Part shown: positions 1-7,930 of the stretch, one piece after another | Layout: the number at the start of each line of letters is the position of its first letter | Numbering within the stretch: position 1 is the first letter of the stretch | Assembly: GCA_000432655.1 (NCBI GenBank) | Contig: HF986312.1 | Coordinates: 62,607-71,055, forward strand | Length of the DNA stretch: 8,449 nucleotides | Direction of reading: 5' to 3' | DNA from: Bacteroides sp. CAG:1060 | GTDB taxonomy: Bacteria; Bacteroidota; Bacteroidia; Bacteroidales; UBA932 | Program-made: the position numbers and the translations under genes | The notes under the pieces: generated by a model | The model's input: only the letters and a program-made list of their open reading frames with translations | Databases searched by the model: none | Told to the model about the DNA's origin: nothing

Positions 1-1
1 G

Positions 2-574
2 TTGGAGGAGAACAAAATATTGGCTCCGGTGGAGAAGGACATTTTGTCCTTCCTGCTGCGAAATGGGCGGGATGTGCTTGAGTTTGAGAGTGATTCGGAC
101 TTCTATGGAGGGGAAGACGTACCGAAGCCTACGGTAACGGATTTTATACGGGACGCTCTTGACTGTGATGGCACGAAAATGGCAAATACAGTATATGCCG
201 CCGTATATGATGCATATTGCGCGCTTTATGACGACGGATTGGGACAAGCTGACATAGTAAAGCGTCTTCTTGACTCTGATGACAGGCGCGTGGCCGAAGT
301 GGTAGGGGAGTTGTCGATAGAGAAATATATGCTTTCGGTAGAGGATTTGAAAGCGGCGCTTACCACCGAGTCATCATGGCTAGTGACGCAAGTGCCGAAA
401 GTTATCTTGTGTTATGCAGAGAGCCGCATTCGTGACAGAATAGATACGTTGAAGCGGAAGCTTGTATCTGACGTGCCTTCTGACGAACAGATGTCAGCTA
501 TGCAGGAAATTGTGAAACTGCAGGCAGCACAGAAGAAAATCAAAACGAGAATAGGAAGAGAAAAGACAGAATAA
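2..574 (+). CDS. dnaG: DNA primase DnaG, C-terminal part (5' end outside window)
   Basis: The reading frame is open to the left edge, so this is a 3' fragment; the TTG at base 2 is an internal codon, not a start. About 190 residues are visible. They resemble the C-terminal helicase-binding region of Bacteroidota DnaG: an opening segment [16 protein letters not shown], then a helical stretch ([10 protein letters not shown]), a segment [10 protein letters not shown], and a final charged helix pair ending in [10 protein letters not shown]. This region of primase is known to contact the replicative helicase DnaB, while the zinc-binding and TOPRIM catalytic domains would lie upstream, outside the window. 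Primase makes the RNA primers for DNA replication. The TAA stop overlaps the metG start by one base (TAATG), which suggests translational coupling. The C-terminal domain is poorly conserved, so the call rests on overall similarity as remembered, without a catalytic motif to confirm it. Confidence 0.72.
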   Translation: MEENKILAPVEKDILSFLLRNGRDVLEFESDSDFYGGEDVPKPTVTDFIRDALDCDGTKMANTVYAAVYDAYCALYDDGLGQADIVKRLLDSDDRRVAEVVGELSIEKYMLSVEDLKAALTTESSWLVTQVPKVILCYAESRIRDRIDTLKRKLVSDVPSDEQMSAMQEIVKLQAAQKKIKTRIGREKTE

Positions 575-2736
575 TGGACAAGAAATTCAAAAGAACTTTG
601 GTGACCTGCGCGTTGCCGTACGCCAATGGCCCGGTGCATATCGGACATCTTGCCGGAGTGTATGTTCCGGCTGATATCTATGTGAGATATCTGAGGATGA
701 AGGGAGAGGATGTTCTTTATGTTTGTGGGTCGGATGAGCATGGCGTGCCTATTACTATCAAGGCGAGGCAGCAGGGATGTTCCCCACAGGATATTGTGGA
801 CAAGTACAACAAGATAATCAAGGATTCCTTCTCCGGACTTGGCATCAATTTCGATATCTACGGAAGAACAACCTCCGAGACGCATGCCAAGAATGCTTCG
901 GACTTCTTCAAGAAACTTTATAACGAAGGGAAGTTCGTCACTCGGGAGAGCGAGCAGTATTATGACCCTGAGGCCAAGACTTTCCTGGCGGACAGATATA
1001 TAGTCGGTACGTGCCCTAAATGTGGGGCCGAGGGGGCTTATGGCGATCAGTGCGAAAAGTGTGGAAGTACTCTCAGTCCGGACGAGCTCATCAATCCTAA
1101 GAGCAAGCTCAGCGGCGCGGAGCCTATCAAGAAGAAAACCACCCACTGGTATCTGCCTTTGCAGGATTATGAGCAGTGGCTTCGCGAATGGATTCTTGAA
1201 GGACATAAGGAATGGCGGAGCAATGTATATGGTCAGGTGAAGAGTTGGCTTGACGGGGGTCTCCAGCCAAGGGCGGTGACCAGAGACTTGGACTGGGGCG
1301 TTCCGGTACCTGTGAAAGGCGCCGAGGGCAAGGTCCTGTATGTATGGTTCGATGCACCTATCGGGTATATTTCCAATACCATCGAACTGCTTCCGAACGA
1401 TTGGGAGACATGGTGGAAATCAGAGGACACGAAACTTGTGCATTTTATCGGCAAGGATAATATCGTGTTCCATTGTATCGTGTTCCCTTCCATGCTGAAG
1501 GCTTACGGTGACGGGTATATCCTGCCCGAGAATGTTCCTGCCAATGAGTTTCTCAACCTCGAAGGCGACAAGATATCCACGTCTCGCAATTGGGCAGTTT
1601 GGGCTCATGAATACCTGCACGATTTTCCGGGCAAGGAAGACGTTCTCAGGTATGTGCTGACAGCCAATGCTCCTGAGACAAAGGACAATGATTTCAGTTG
1701 GAAGGATTTCCAGCAGCGCAACAACAGCGAGCTTGTGGCCATATTCGGCAACTTTGTCAACAGGGCTGTGGTGCTGACACATAAATATTTTGGTGGTAAG
1801 GTGCCTGCATGTGCCTCCCTTCTTGATGTAGATAAGGAAGTGCTGGCACAGATTCCTCAGTTAAGGACATCGATGGAGAATAACCTTGAAAACTACAAAT
1901 TCAGAGAAGCTCTCAAGGACGCCATGTCCATTGCGCGCCTTGGCAACAAATACATCTCCGATACGGAGCCATGGAAGGTTGCGAAGACCGATTTGGAAAG
2001 AGCCGGTACTATTTTGAACCTCTCAATTCAGATTTGTGCCGATCTTGCAATAGCATTCGAGCCGTTCACTCCTTTTGCTGCCGAGCGTCTGCGCCGTATG
2101 TTGGACGTATGTATTTGTGCGGGTATGGATCATAAGAAAGACAGGGAGGGAGCAGCTCTCCATACTGAGCAATTCTCTGATTCTGCGGCTAAATGTCCTG
2201 AGAAAGGCAAATGTGTATGCTTGAACTGGGAGATTCTCGGAAAGCCTCAGATTATCCCTGCCGGACATTCCCTTGGAGAGGCCGAACTTTTGTTCAGCAA
2301 GGTGGAGGATGAGCAGATAGATGCCCAGATGGCCCGCCTCAGCAAAATAAAGGCTGAGCGCGAGGCGTTGGAGAAAGCTGAGAACGCCAAAAAGGTAACC
2401 GCTCAGAAGGAGGAATGCAGCTTCGATGATTTTGGCAAAATGGACATCCGCACGGCGACCGTGCTTGAGGCGGAGCGTGTCCCTAAGACAGATAAACTCC
2501 TGAAACTGACCATTGATACGGGCATGGACAAGAGGGTGATAGTATCAGGTATCGCCGAGTACTATTCGCCGGAAGATATGGTCGGGAAGCAGATTTGTAT
2601 TCTCGCCAATCTCAAGCCGCGCGTAATCAAAGGAATCGAGAGTAAGGGTATGATATTGATGGCAAGACAGAACGATGGCAAGATGAGATTCATCACTCCG
2701 GAGGAAAGTCTTGTCAATGGTGCAGAAATAGGATAG
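574..2736 (+). CDS. metG: Methionyl-tRNA synthetase with C-terminal tRNA-binding domain
   Basis: This cytosolic class I synthetase charges tRNA-Met with methionine using ATP. The Rossmann catalytic core opens with the HIGH signature at residues 22-25 ([10 protein letters not shown]) and has the CGSDEHG motif at 51-57. A zinc knuckle C147-x2-C150-x9-C160-x2-C163 sits in the connective-peptide insert, as in MetRS types with one complete knuckle. The second ATP signature is KISTS at 333-337, a KMSKS variant. The helical anticodon-binding domain contains FGNFVNR. Residues from about 617 to 720 form a Trbp111-like OB fold ([14 protein letters not shown], then [13 protein letters not shown]) that increases tRNA affinity. 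The protein has 720 residues, longer than the roughly 680 I expect in Bacteroides; the excess is a cysteine-rich insertion at about 511-549. The ATG at 574 overlaps the dnaG stop and begins just before the conserved core, so the start is secure. Confidence 0.97.
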   Translation: MDKKFKRTLVTCALPYANGPVHIGHLAGVYVPADIYVRYLRMKGEDVLYVCGSDEHGVPITIKARQQGCSPQDIVDKYNKIIKDSFSGLGINFDIYGRTTSETHAKNASDFFKKLYNEGKFVTRESEQYYDPEAKTFLADRYIVGTCPKCGAEGAYGDQCEKCGSTLSPDELINPKSKLSGAEPIKKKTTHWYLPLQDYEQWLREWILEGHKEWRSNVYGQVKSWLDGGLQPRAVTRDLDWGVPVPVKGAEGKVLYVWFDAPIGYISNTIELLPNDWETWWKSEDTKLVHFIGKDNIVFHCIVFPSMLKAYGDGYILPENVPANEFLNLEGDKISTSRNWAVWAHEYLHDFPGKEDVLRYVLTANAPETKDNDFSWKDFQQRNNSELVAIFGNFVNRAVVLTHKYFGGKVPACASLLDVDKEVLAQIPQLRTSMENNLENYKFREALKDAMSIARLGNKYISDTEPWKVAKTDLERAGTILNLSIQICADLAIAFEPFTPFAAERLRRMLDVCICAGMDHKKDREGAALHTEQFSDSAAKCPEKGKCVCLNWEILGKPQIIPAGHSLGEAELLFSKVEDEQIDAQMARLSKIKAEREALEKAENAKKVTAQKEECSFDDFGKMDIRTATVLEAERVPKTDKLLKLTIDTGMDKRVIVSGIAEYYSPEDMVGKQICILANLKPRVIKGIESKGMILMARQNDGKMRFITPEESLVNGAEIG

Positions 2737-2739
2737 AAA

Positions 2740-3888
2740 ATGAATGTACTTGTAGTTGACGACGAGAGGGCTATCAGGAATTCGCTGAAAGAGATTCTGA
2801 CCGACGAGGGGTATGATGTGGATACCGCGGAAGATGGTGTTCAGGCAGTGGAGAAGGCCGGGAAGCAGAAATTCGATGTGATATTCTGCGATATCAAAAT
2901 GCCTAATATGGATGGACTTGAAGTATTGGATACCCTTGTGGGTAACGGTACCGATGCTGCTGTGGTGATGATTTCCGGACATGGAGACATCAGTACGGCG
3001 GTGGAGTGCATCAAAAAAGGGGCATTTGATTTCGTGGAGAAACCTCTTGATCTCAACCGGGTGCTTATCACTATCAAGAATGCCACGGACAGGGTTCATC
3101 TCACAAAGCAGAACAAGGCTCTTAAGAAAAAAGTTTGTGGCGTGGATATGATAGGGGAGTCCGAACCGATGCAGCATATAAGAGACATTATAGCCAAGGT
3201 GGCCCCGTCGGATGCACGGGTCCTCATAACCGGGCCGAACGGTTCCGGAAAGGAACTTGTAGCCAGGAACCTCCATCTGCTCAGTAAGCGAAGCGCTATG
3301 CCTCTTATAGAGGTCAATTGTGCTGCCATCCCGTCCGAACTTATTGAAAGTGAATTGTTCGGCCACGAGAAAGGCTCATTTACCTCTGCCATAAAGCAGC
3401 ATAAGGGCAAGTTTGAACAGGCCGACGGTGGCACTTTGTTCCTGGACGAGATAGGCGATATGAGTCTTGCCGCACAGGCGAAGGTGCTTAGGGTGCTTCA
3501 GGAGAAGAAACTCTCACGGGTCGGCTCGGACAAAGATATCGAAGTGGACGTGCGCGTGATAGCCGCCACCAATAAGAATCTTGAAAAAGAGATAGAAAAA
3601 GGCAATTTCCGCGAAGACCTGTACCATCGTCTCAGCGTCATCCCGATCAAGGTTCCGTCTCTGGACGAAAGACGGGACGACATACCGCTTCTTGTGGATT
3701 TTTTCCTCAAGAAATATACGGAGCCAGGGTCTGCAAGGAGATTTTCTCCGGAAGCGATTGAACTTTTGAAGCAGAAGTCATGGCCCGGAAACATAAGGGA
3801 ACTTGACAATGTCGTGGATCGTCTGCTGATTCTTGGAGATGAGGTCATAAGTGCCCGGAATGTAAAAGATTTTGTAAACGTTTTATAA
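2740..3888 (+). CDS. NtrC-type response regulator with receiver and AAA+ domains, no DNA-binding domain
   Basis: The receiver domain covers residues 1 to about 118: acidic pocket D7-D8, phosphoacceptor D51 in CDIKMPNMDG, S79 at the switch Ser/Thr position and K101 before proline. The sigma-54 activator-type AAA+ domain follows: Walker A GPNGSGKE at 165-172, the sigma-54 contact loop GSFTSA at 212-217 in place of canonical GAFTGA, Walker B LFLDEIG with D236/E237, and arginine-finger candidates R291 and R297 in FREDLYHRL. The protein ends at residue 382, soon after the conserved WPGNIRELDNVV segment, so the Fis-type helix-turn-helix normally found at the C-terminus is absent. I recall similar Fis-less proteins of about 385 residues with GAFTSA in other Bacteroidota, so this looks like a real family rather than a truncation. 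No histidine kinase gene is adjacent. It starts three bases after the metG stop and is probably co-transcribed; its target genes are not apparent. Confidence 0.92.
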   Translation: MNVLVVDDERAIRNSLKEILTDEGYDVDTAEDGVQAVEKAGKQKFDVIFCDIKMPNMDGLEVLDTLVGNGTDAAVVMISGHGDISTAVECIKKGAFDFVEKPLDLNRVLITIKNATDRVHLTKQNKALKKKVCGVDMIGESEPMQHIRDIIAKVAPSDARVLITGPNGSGKELVARNLHLLSKRSAMPLIEVNCAAIPSELIESELFGHEKGSFTSAIKQHKGKFEQADGGTLFLDEIGDMSLAAQAKVLRVLQEKKLSRVGSDKDIEVDVRVIAATNKNLEKEIEKGNFREDLYHRLSVIPIKVPSLDERRDDIPLLVDFFLKKYTEPGSARRFSPEAIELLKQKSWPGNIRELDNVVDRLLILGDEVISARNVKDFVNVL

Positions 3889-3909
3889 ACACATTTAATT
3901 ACAATTAGT
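3889..3909 (+). promoter_or_regulatory. A/T-rich translation initiation region of the isomerase gene
   Basis: The 21 bases between the regulator stop and the isomerase ATG are almost entirely A and T and carry no Shine-Dalgarno sequence. A small inverted repeat, TAATT-ac-AATTA (3896-3907), lies just before the start. Efficiently translated Bacteroidota genes are known to rely on A/U-rich, unstructured leaders. No convincing TAxxTTTG promoter element was found in this gap or in the last 100 bases of the regulator gene, so how the isomerase gene gets high expression is not explained here. Confidence 0.35.
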
Positions 3910-5388
3910 ATGATTAATCAACCAGTAGTTAAACTTGGAATCGTCGGCGTAAGCCGTGACTGTTTCCCAGTATCCCTCACCAAGGCCAGAATGAAGGCTT
4001 TGATGGAAGAAGTGCACAAGGCAAAACTTCCTGAAGTTTATGACTGCCCTGTGACCATCGAGAACGAGAAAGACACACTCAAAGCTCTTGACTGGGCTCG
4101 CGAGAATGGTATCAATGCTGTCTGCATGTTCCTCGGCAACTTTGGCCCTGAAGGCCCTACCACCATGTTCGTACAGAAGTTCGGTGGCCCTGCAATGGTT
4201 CTTGCGGCTAAGGAAGAGAGCAAGAACGGACTTGCCTCAGACCGTGGCGATGCTCTTTGCGGTGTGCTCAACTTCAGCTACAACGTAGGTCTTCGTCGTC
4301 TTCGCGTATATATTCCTGAGTATCCTAACGTTACCCCTGTTGAGGCAGTTAAGGAACTTGCTGACTTCCGTCATATCGCACGCGTTGTCATCGGAATGCG
4401 CAACCTCAAGGTATTCGGCTTCGGACCACGTCCGTTCGACTTCCTTGCCTGCAACGCTCCTATCCAGCCTCTCTACGACCTCGGTGTCGAGGTTCAGGAG
4501 AACTCTGAGCTTGATATGAAGGTTCAGTTCGAGAAGGTGGCTTCACGTACCGCTGAGATCGATGCTATCGTAAAGGATATGCAGGCTGAACTCGGTGCAG
4601 AGCGCAACACTTATCCTGAGATCCTTCCTAAGCTTGCTCAGCTTGAGCTCGCTATCATGGATTGGTATGAGAACAACAAGGGCGCTTGTGAATATGCCGT
4701 ATTCGCCAACAAGTGCTGGCCGGCTTGGCAGCCTGTATTCAACTTCGAGCCTTGCTATGTGAATTCAAGACTTACCGGTCGCGGAATTCCTGTAGCTTGC
4801 GAGGTGGACCTTTACGGTGCTGTATCTGAGTTCATGGCAGAGTGCGCATCAGAGATGCCTGCTACTCTCCTTGACATCAACAACTCAGTTCCTGACGATG
4901 TGATTCCTGCCGGCGCAAATCTCGAAGGTGCAAGCAAGAAAGACCTTTACATGGGATTCCACTGCGGTAATACCTGCTCTTCTTGCATGAAGTCTTGCAA
5001 GATTAAGTATCAGCTCATCCAGGCTCGTCTTATGGGTGAGGATATCACCAAGGGAACCCTTGAGGGACAGATCAAGCCAAGCGCTACAACCATGTTCCGT
5101 CTTCAGTCAAATTCTGACTCCAAGCTTGTCAGCTACATCGCTGAAGGTCACTTCCTTGATATCGATCCATGCTCATTCGGCGGTATCGGAATCGCTGCAA
5201 TCCCTGGATTTGCAAGATTCTATCGTCACGTACTCGTAGGTAAGAGATTCCCTCACCACGGAGCATACGCATTCAAGAATGTAGGCAAGATCCTCTTCGA
5301 GGCTCTCCACCTTCTTGGTGTTGATGATATCAATACTCCGCTTCCTGCAGGTCAGCTCTATCCGGGCGAGAATCCTTTCGCTCTCTAA
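3910..5388 (+). CDS. Sugar isomerase-like protein, L-fucose/L-arabinose isomerase superfamily
   Basis: The 492-residue protein resembles the fucose/arabinose isomerase superfamily, metal-dependent cytosolic enzymes that interconvert aldoses and ketoses; the length is close to that of L-arabinose isomerase (about 500). Likely metal or catalytic positions, by order and spacing only, are E298 (CEVDLYGA), D322 (LLDINN), H351 (GFHCGN) and H449/H450 (FPHHGAYAF). AraA of E. coli uses two acidic residues and two histidines at similar positions. Directly after H351 lies a cysteine cluster C352, C356, C359, C363. The substrate cannot be named: no sugar kinase, aldolase, transporter or regulator of a sugar pathway is adjacent. 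Codon use is strongly biased (CGT for Arg, TTC, AAC, CTT/CTC), unlike the mixed use of dnaG, metG and the regulator, which points to high expression. The gene ends with tandem stops TAA-TAG and a terminator. It may be a homologue that lost or changed isomerase activity. Confidence 0.8.
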   Translation: MINQPVVKLGIVGVSRDCFPVSLTKARMKALMEEVHKAKLPEVYDCPVTIENEKDTLKALDWARENGINAVCMFLGNFGPEGPTTMFVQKFGGPAMVLAAKEESKNGLASDRGDALCGVLNFSYNVGLRRLRVYIPEYPNVTPVEAVKELADFRHIARVVIGMRNLKVFGFGPRPFDFLACNAPIQPLYDLGVEVQENSELDMKVQFEKVASRTAEIDAIVKDMQAELGAERNTYPEILPKLAQLELAIMDWYENNKGACEYAVFANKCWPAWQPVFNFEPCYVNSRLTGRGIPVACEVDLYGAVSEFMAECASEMPATLLDINNSVPDDVIPAGANLEGASKKDLYMGFHCGNTCSSCMKSCKIKYQLIQARLMGEDITKGTLEGQIKPSATTMFRLQSNSDSKLVSYIAEGHFLDIDPCSFGGIGIAAIPGFARFYRHVLVGKRFPHHGAYAFKNVGKILFEALHLLGVDDINTPLPAGQLYPGENPFAL

Positions 5389-5410
5389 TAGAGAAGATAT
5401 AATTCAGATG

Positions 5411-5437
5411 GCTCCGGGTTTTGCCCGGAGCTTTTTT
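5411..5437 (+). terminator. Intrinsic terminator after the isomerase gene
   Basis: A perfect 8-bp stem, GCTCCGGG (5411-5418) with CCCGGAGC (5424-5431), encloses a 5-base loop TTTTG and is followed by six T residues (5432-5437). This is a textbook Rho-independent terminator 23 bases past the isomerase stop codon, and it closes the dnaG-metG-regulator-isomerase run. Confidence 0.93.
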
Positions 5438-5453
5438 AGTATTGGAGGGGGGA

Positions 5454-5484
5454 TTTTAAGAATGTGTGATTTTTAGTAAATTTG
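5454..5484 (+). promoter_or_regulatory. Candidate Bacteroidota-type promoter for the antiporter gene
   Basis: TAAATTTG at 5477-5484 matches the Bacteroidota -7 consensus TAxxTTTG exactly. A TTTT run at 5454-5457, 19 bases upstream, could serve as a weak -33 TTTG element. Transcription would begin about 40 bases before the antiporter ATG, and the element sits just downstream of the preceding terminator, as expected for a gene with its own promoter. The -33 match is poor and an eight-base match with two free positions can occur by chance. Confidence 0.45.
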
Positions 5485-5530
5485 TGGGATTTGATGTGAT
5501 AGAGCAGTGTTGGTAGAGTATAATTATTGA

Positions 5531-6490
5531 ATGATGATGAATGTTATTTTATTGCTGGTCGGTCTGTGCCTGATAGTATTTGGCGCCAACTGGCTCGTCG
5601 ATGGGGCATCGTCAATTGCCAGAAGAATCGGAGTCAGCGAGTTTGTAATCGGTCTTACAATCGTAGGGTTTGGAACCTCCTGCCCGGAGCTCGTCGTGAG
5701 CTTGACCGGAGCCATTCAGGGGAATCCCGATATTGCCATAGGTAATGTAGTGGGCTCCAATGTTTTCAATGTGTTATTTATTCTTGGTCTGACTGCAATC
5801 CTGTCACCGGTCTCCATGACATCGGAGAACCGGAAACTTGATATTCCCGTCACTCTCGGCGTCAGTCTTCTTCTTGTATTGTGCGGAATGAGCAGTACGC
5901 TTTTCGGTATAGGCGGCAGTGATACCATCTCGAGGGTTGAAGGAGCGTTGTTTATTCTGCTGTTTGCCGGATATATGTACTTCTGCTTTAAGAATGACAA
6001 GGGTGCGGAAGAGTCTTCTGAAGATGGGAAACCGAAGAATCTGTTTGTCGCGATTGTCCTTGTCCTGGCAGGACTCGCGGGACTTGTTTTCGGAGGAGAT
6101 TTGTTTGTCGATTCAGCCAAAGTGATAGCTCATAATCTTGGTGTCAGCGATAAGTTTATTGCCATAACCGTATTGGCCGGCGGAACTTCTTTCCCTGAAT
6201 TGGCTACATGTGTGGTGGCGGCGGCTAAACATAAGGACCAGCTGGCGCTTGGCAATATTCTTGGTTCCAACGTTTTCAATATTCTGCTTGTGGTAGGATG
6301 TTCGGCTGTTGTGACTCCGATGTCGTTGGCTGCTATGGGGATTGTGGATATGATCGCGCTGATTCTCGGGCCGGCGTTGCTTCTTGTCTGGTCGTTTACC
6401 GGAAGCAAGTGCAGAATTGACCGCTGGGAGGGAGCAGTCATGCTGTTGTGTTTCATAGCTTATTACGCTTACCTGTTTGTGGGAATGTGA
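5531..6490 (+). CDS. Sodium/calcium exchanger family inner-membrane antiporter (YrbG type)
   Basis: This 319-residue integral membrane protein of the CaCA (cation/Ca2+ antiporter) superfamily should move Ca2+ against Na+ or another cation across the inner membrane. It is made of two inverted homologous halves. Half one has GFGTSCPE (46-53) and GNVVGSNVFN (71-80); half two has AGGTSFPE (216-223) and GNILGSNVFN (241-250), offset by exactly 170 residues. These alpha-repeats contain the ion-coordinating glutamates, here E53 and E223, and asparagines. Around ten hydrophobic segments are visible, with an acidic cytosolic-type loop at about 155-169 (DKGAEESSEDGK) between halves. Full length for the bacterial family. 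Three in-frame ATG codons stand in a row at 5531, 5534 and 5537 with no Shine-Dalgarno sequence, so the exact start among them is open. The gene is flanked by terminators and appears monocistronic. The ion specificity is inferred from family only. Confidence 0.95.
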   Translation: MMMNVILLLVGLCLIVFGANWLVDGASSIARRIGVSEFVIGLTIVGFGTSCPELVVSLTGAIQGNPDIAIGNVVGSNVFNVLFILGLTAILSPVSMTSENRKLDIPVTLGVSLLLVLCGMSSTLFGIGGSDTISRVEGALFILLFAGYMYFCFKNDKGAEESSEDGKPKNLFVAIVLVLAGLAGLVFGGDLFVDSAKVIAHNLGVSDKFIAITVLAGGTSFPELATCVVAAAKHKDQLALGNILGSNVFNILLVVGCSAVVTPMSLAAMGIVDMIALILGPALLLVWSFTGSKCRIDRWEGAVMLLCFIAYYAYLFVGM

Positions 6491-6495
6491 TACAA

Positions 6496-6529
6496 AAAGG
6501 GCTGGCCGTTTATTACCGGTCAGCCCTTT
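6496..6529. terminator. Bidirectional terminator between convergent genes
   Basis: Arms AAAGGGCTGGCCG (6496-6508) and CGGTCAGCCCTTT (6517-6529) form a 13-bp hairpin with a single G-T pair and an 8-base loop. It lies 5 bases after the antiporter stop and 18 bases past the end of the minus-strand lipoprotein gene. On the minus strand the stem is followed by a T-rich tail (TTTTTGTA if the outer A/T pairs are counted as tail), a better tail than the TTTC on the plus strand, so it should work best for the lipoprotein transcript and also stop the antiporter transcript. Confidence 0.88.
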
Positions 6530-6547
6530 CACTTAGTGGTACGGATT

Positions 6548-7930
6548 TTATTTGCTGAAGGAGATATAATCCACAACGAGCCTTAATGAGTAGGCCTCAC
6601 GGTATGGGGCATATCCATTAGGAGTAAAGAAATAATACTCCTCGTAGGTCTCCTCGCTGAAAGAGTATCCGAGCAATGCGTGACTTGCGTGATCCGGATT
6701 GGCTGCAGCGTCTTCGCCCGTATATTTGCTGCTGCTCCACCAATAGCCGTAATCTCCTCTGTCTACAAATTTTCCGTTCAGATCGCGTGCGCCTGCGAAC
6801 AGAGCCTGCATGCCGGAAAGTTTGAGATACTTAGGACCGTTGTTCCCGAGGGTCTTGGATCCTCCGACAAACTGATAGTACTGATTCCATTCATCGTATG
6901 ACGGTACATGTGAGCCTTCCGGAGCTATTCCTTTGGCGTCAGTGACGGCGTACCAGTTGTAAAGAATTCCATATTTGGCAAGATATTCCTTGGCTTTGTC
7001 TGAGGCGTCTGCCGCATCTTCGTATCCTGTGATGCAGCATGCTCCGGAGGTGGCAGCTTTCCAGTCATCTTTGGTGAGACCGGTGGCTATGGCGCTTCCG
7101 TCCGAGTATGTGGTGGCGGCCAGGTTGCCCCGCATCCAGTATTGTGTTCCGACTTTCGTGACAGGATAAACCTTGCCTGCCTTGTCGGTGATAGTCACCT
7201 CTTTGAGTGTGGCGTCTTGTATTGAAGCATTCTGGAATGGTTCTTCTTTTGGTTCTTTACCGTTCATCAGGTAAAATTCTGATGCCGGTTTTGATGCGCT
7301 GCCGGCGCTATAAGTGCAGCTTCCTTTGGCTGCATCCCATGTGACTGAACCCCAGTTGTCAAGAACCTTTCCCTCTGCCTGTATATGGCTCTGTCCGTCC
7401 GTAGAGGCTACGGCAGGATAGAATACCGTCGCTCTGTTGCTATTGGAGAATGCAGGAATGTATTCGTTGCACAGCACTCCTATCACCTTTCCGTCCTTGT
7501 CTGAAACTTCATATACAAGGCTTTTGCCGACATTGTCAGCGGCATCCATATTGCTGAAGTCAGGAACAGCTACCTTGTAGAATGTGACAGAACTACCCTG
7601 GGTGAGAACCACTTCTGCTGAAGAATTTGACGATGAAAGTATTATGGTAAGGCTTCTGTCTTTGCCCGTATAGTTCGGCGCTACCGTCAAAACCAACTTG
7701 TCCTTGTCTTTCTTTCCTGTGCACCATTGTGATGCGTCCTCTTCTGCAAAGGACCACTGCCAGTCGCTCTGCTCACAAATGACTGATAGAGAGATTTCTC
7801 CTCCTTCAGCTGTTGTTGTCAACTGTGTTTCCCCAGGTGTGATAGGGAACTCTTTCTCTTTCTCGCATGACACGAGAACCATCGCTGCCGCACATGCGGC
7901 AATGACTGCAAGTGATTTGAATTTGAACAT
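6548..7930 (-). CDS. Exported lipoprotein with BACON and FISUMP domains
   Basis: The 460-residue protein begins with a lipoprotein signal peptide: basic MFKFK, a hydrophobic core, and lipobox LVSC with Cys22 as the lipid anchor. The residues after Cys22 are EKEKE, charged but not a clean surface-export motif, so outer-face or periplasmic location is undecided. Residues about 36-112 match a BACON domain (WQWS, N86, DRSLTI, final Q111), a Bacteroidota Ig-like fold linked to carbohydrate or mucin binding. Residues 113-245 form a beta-rich region I do not recognise. Residues about 249-453 match the FISUMP domain (Fibrobacter succinogenes major paralogous domain): GKVYPVTKVGTQYWMRGNL, YGILYNWYAV, PEGSHVPSYDEW, FAGARDLNGKF, GDYGYWWSSS and a closing LRLV. 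The function of FISUMP is unknown; these proteins are often cell-surface. The gene lies 35 bases after the cardiolipin synthase gene and is probably co-transcribed with it. It ends at a hairpin terminator. Confidence 0.92.
   Translation of the reverse strand: MFKFKSLAVIAACAAAMVLVSCEKEKEFPITPGETQLTTTAEGGEISLSVICEQSDWQWSFAEEDASQWCTGKKDKDKLVLTVAPNYTGKDRSLTIILSSSNSSAEVVLTQGSSVTFYKVAVPDFSNMDAADNVGKSLVYEVSDKDGKVIGVLCNEYIPAFSNSNRATVFYPAVASTDGQSHIQAEGKVLDNWGSVTWDAAKGSCTYSAGSASKPASEFYLMNGKEPKEEPFQNASIQDATLKEVTITDKAGKVYPVTKVGTQYWMRGNLAATTYSDGSAIATGLTKDDWKAATSGACCITGYEDAADASDKAKEYLAKYGILYNWYAVTDAKGIAPEGSHVPSYDEWNQYYQFVGGSKTLGNNGPKYLKLSGMQALFAGARDLNGKFVDRGDYGYWWSSSKYTGEDAAANPDHASHALLGYSFSEETYEEYYFFTPNGYAPYREAYSLRLVVDYISFSK

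Noticed and set aside
2..4. TTG at base 2 as a start codon for a small separate gene
   Set aside because: The frame continues to the window edge without a stop and the residues match the interior of a DnaG C-terminal domain.
412..1206. 264-codon open frame on the minus strand inside metG
   Set aside because: It is fully antisense to the motif-rich MetRS core, shows no recognisable domain, and is a usual by-product of codon bias in the real gene.
2545..3366. 273-codon open frame on the minus strand across the metG/regulator junction
   Set aside because: It lies antisense to two well-supported genes with intact motifs and has a low-complexity, His/Ser-rich composition without any known fold.
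3876..3883. AAACGTTT palindrome at the end of the regulator gene
   Set aside because: An 8-base palindrome inside coding sequence is expected by chance, and it has no T tract or second copy nearby to suggest a terminator or operator.
5519..5524. TATAAT hexamer upstream of the antiporter start
   Set aside because: It is only 6 bases from the first ATG, has no partner -35, and Bacteroidota promoters use TAxxTTTG; the element at 5477-5484 is better placed.
5531..5539. Three consecutive ATG codons at the antiporter start as a possible slippage signal
   Set aside because: All three are in frame and give the same protein with one to three methionines; nothing points to regulation through them.
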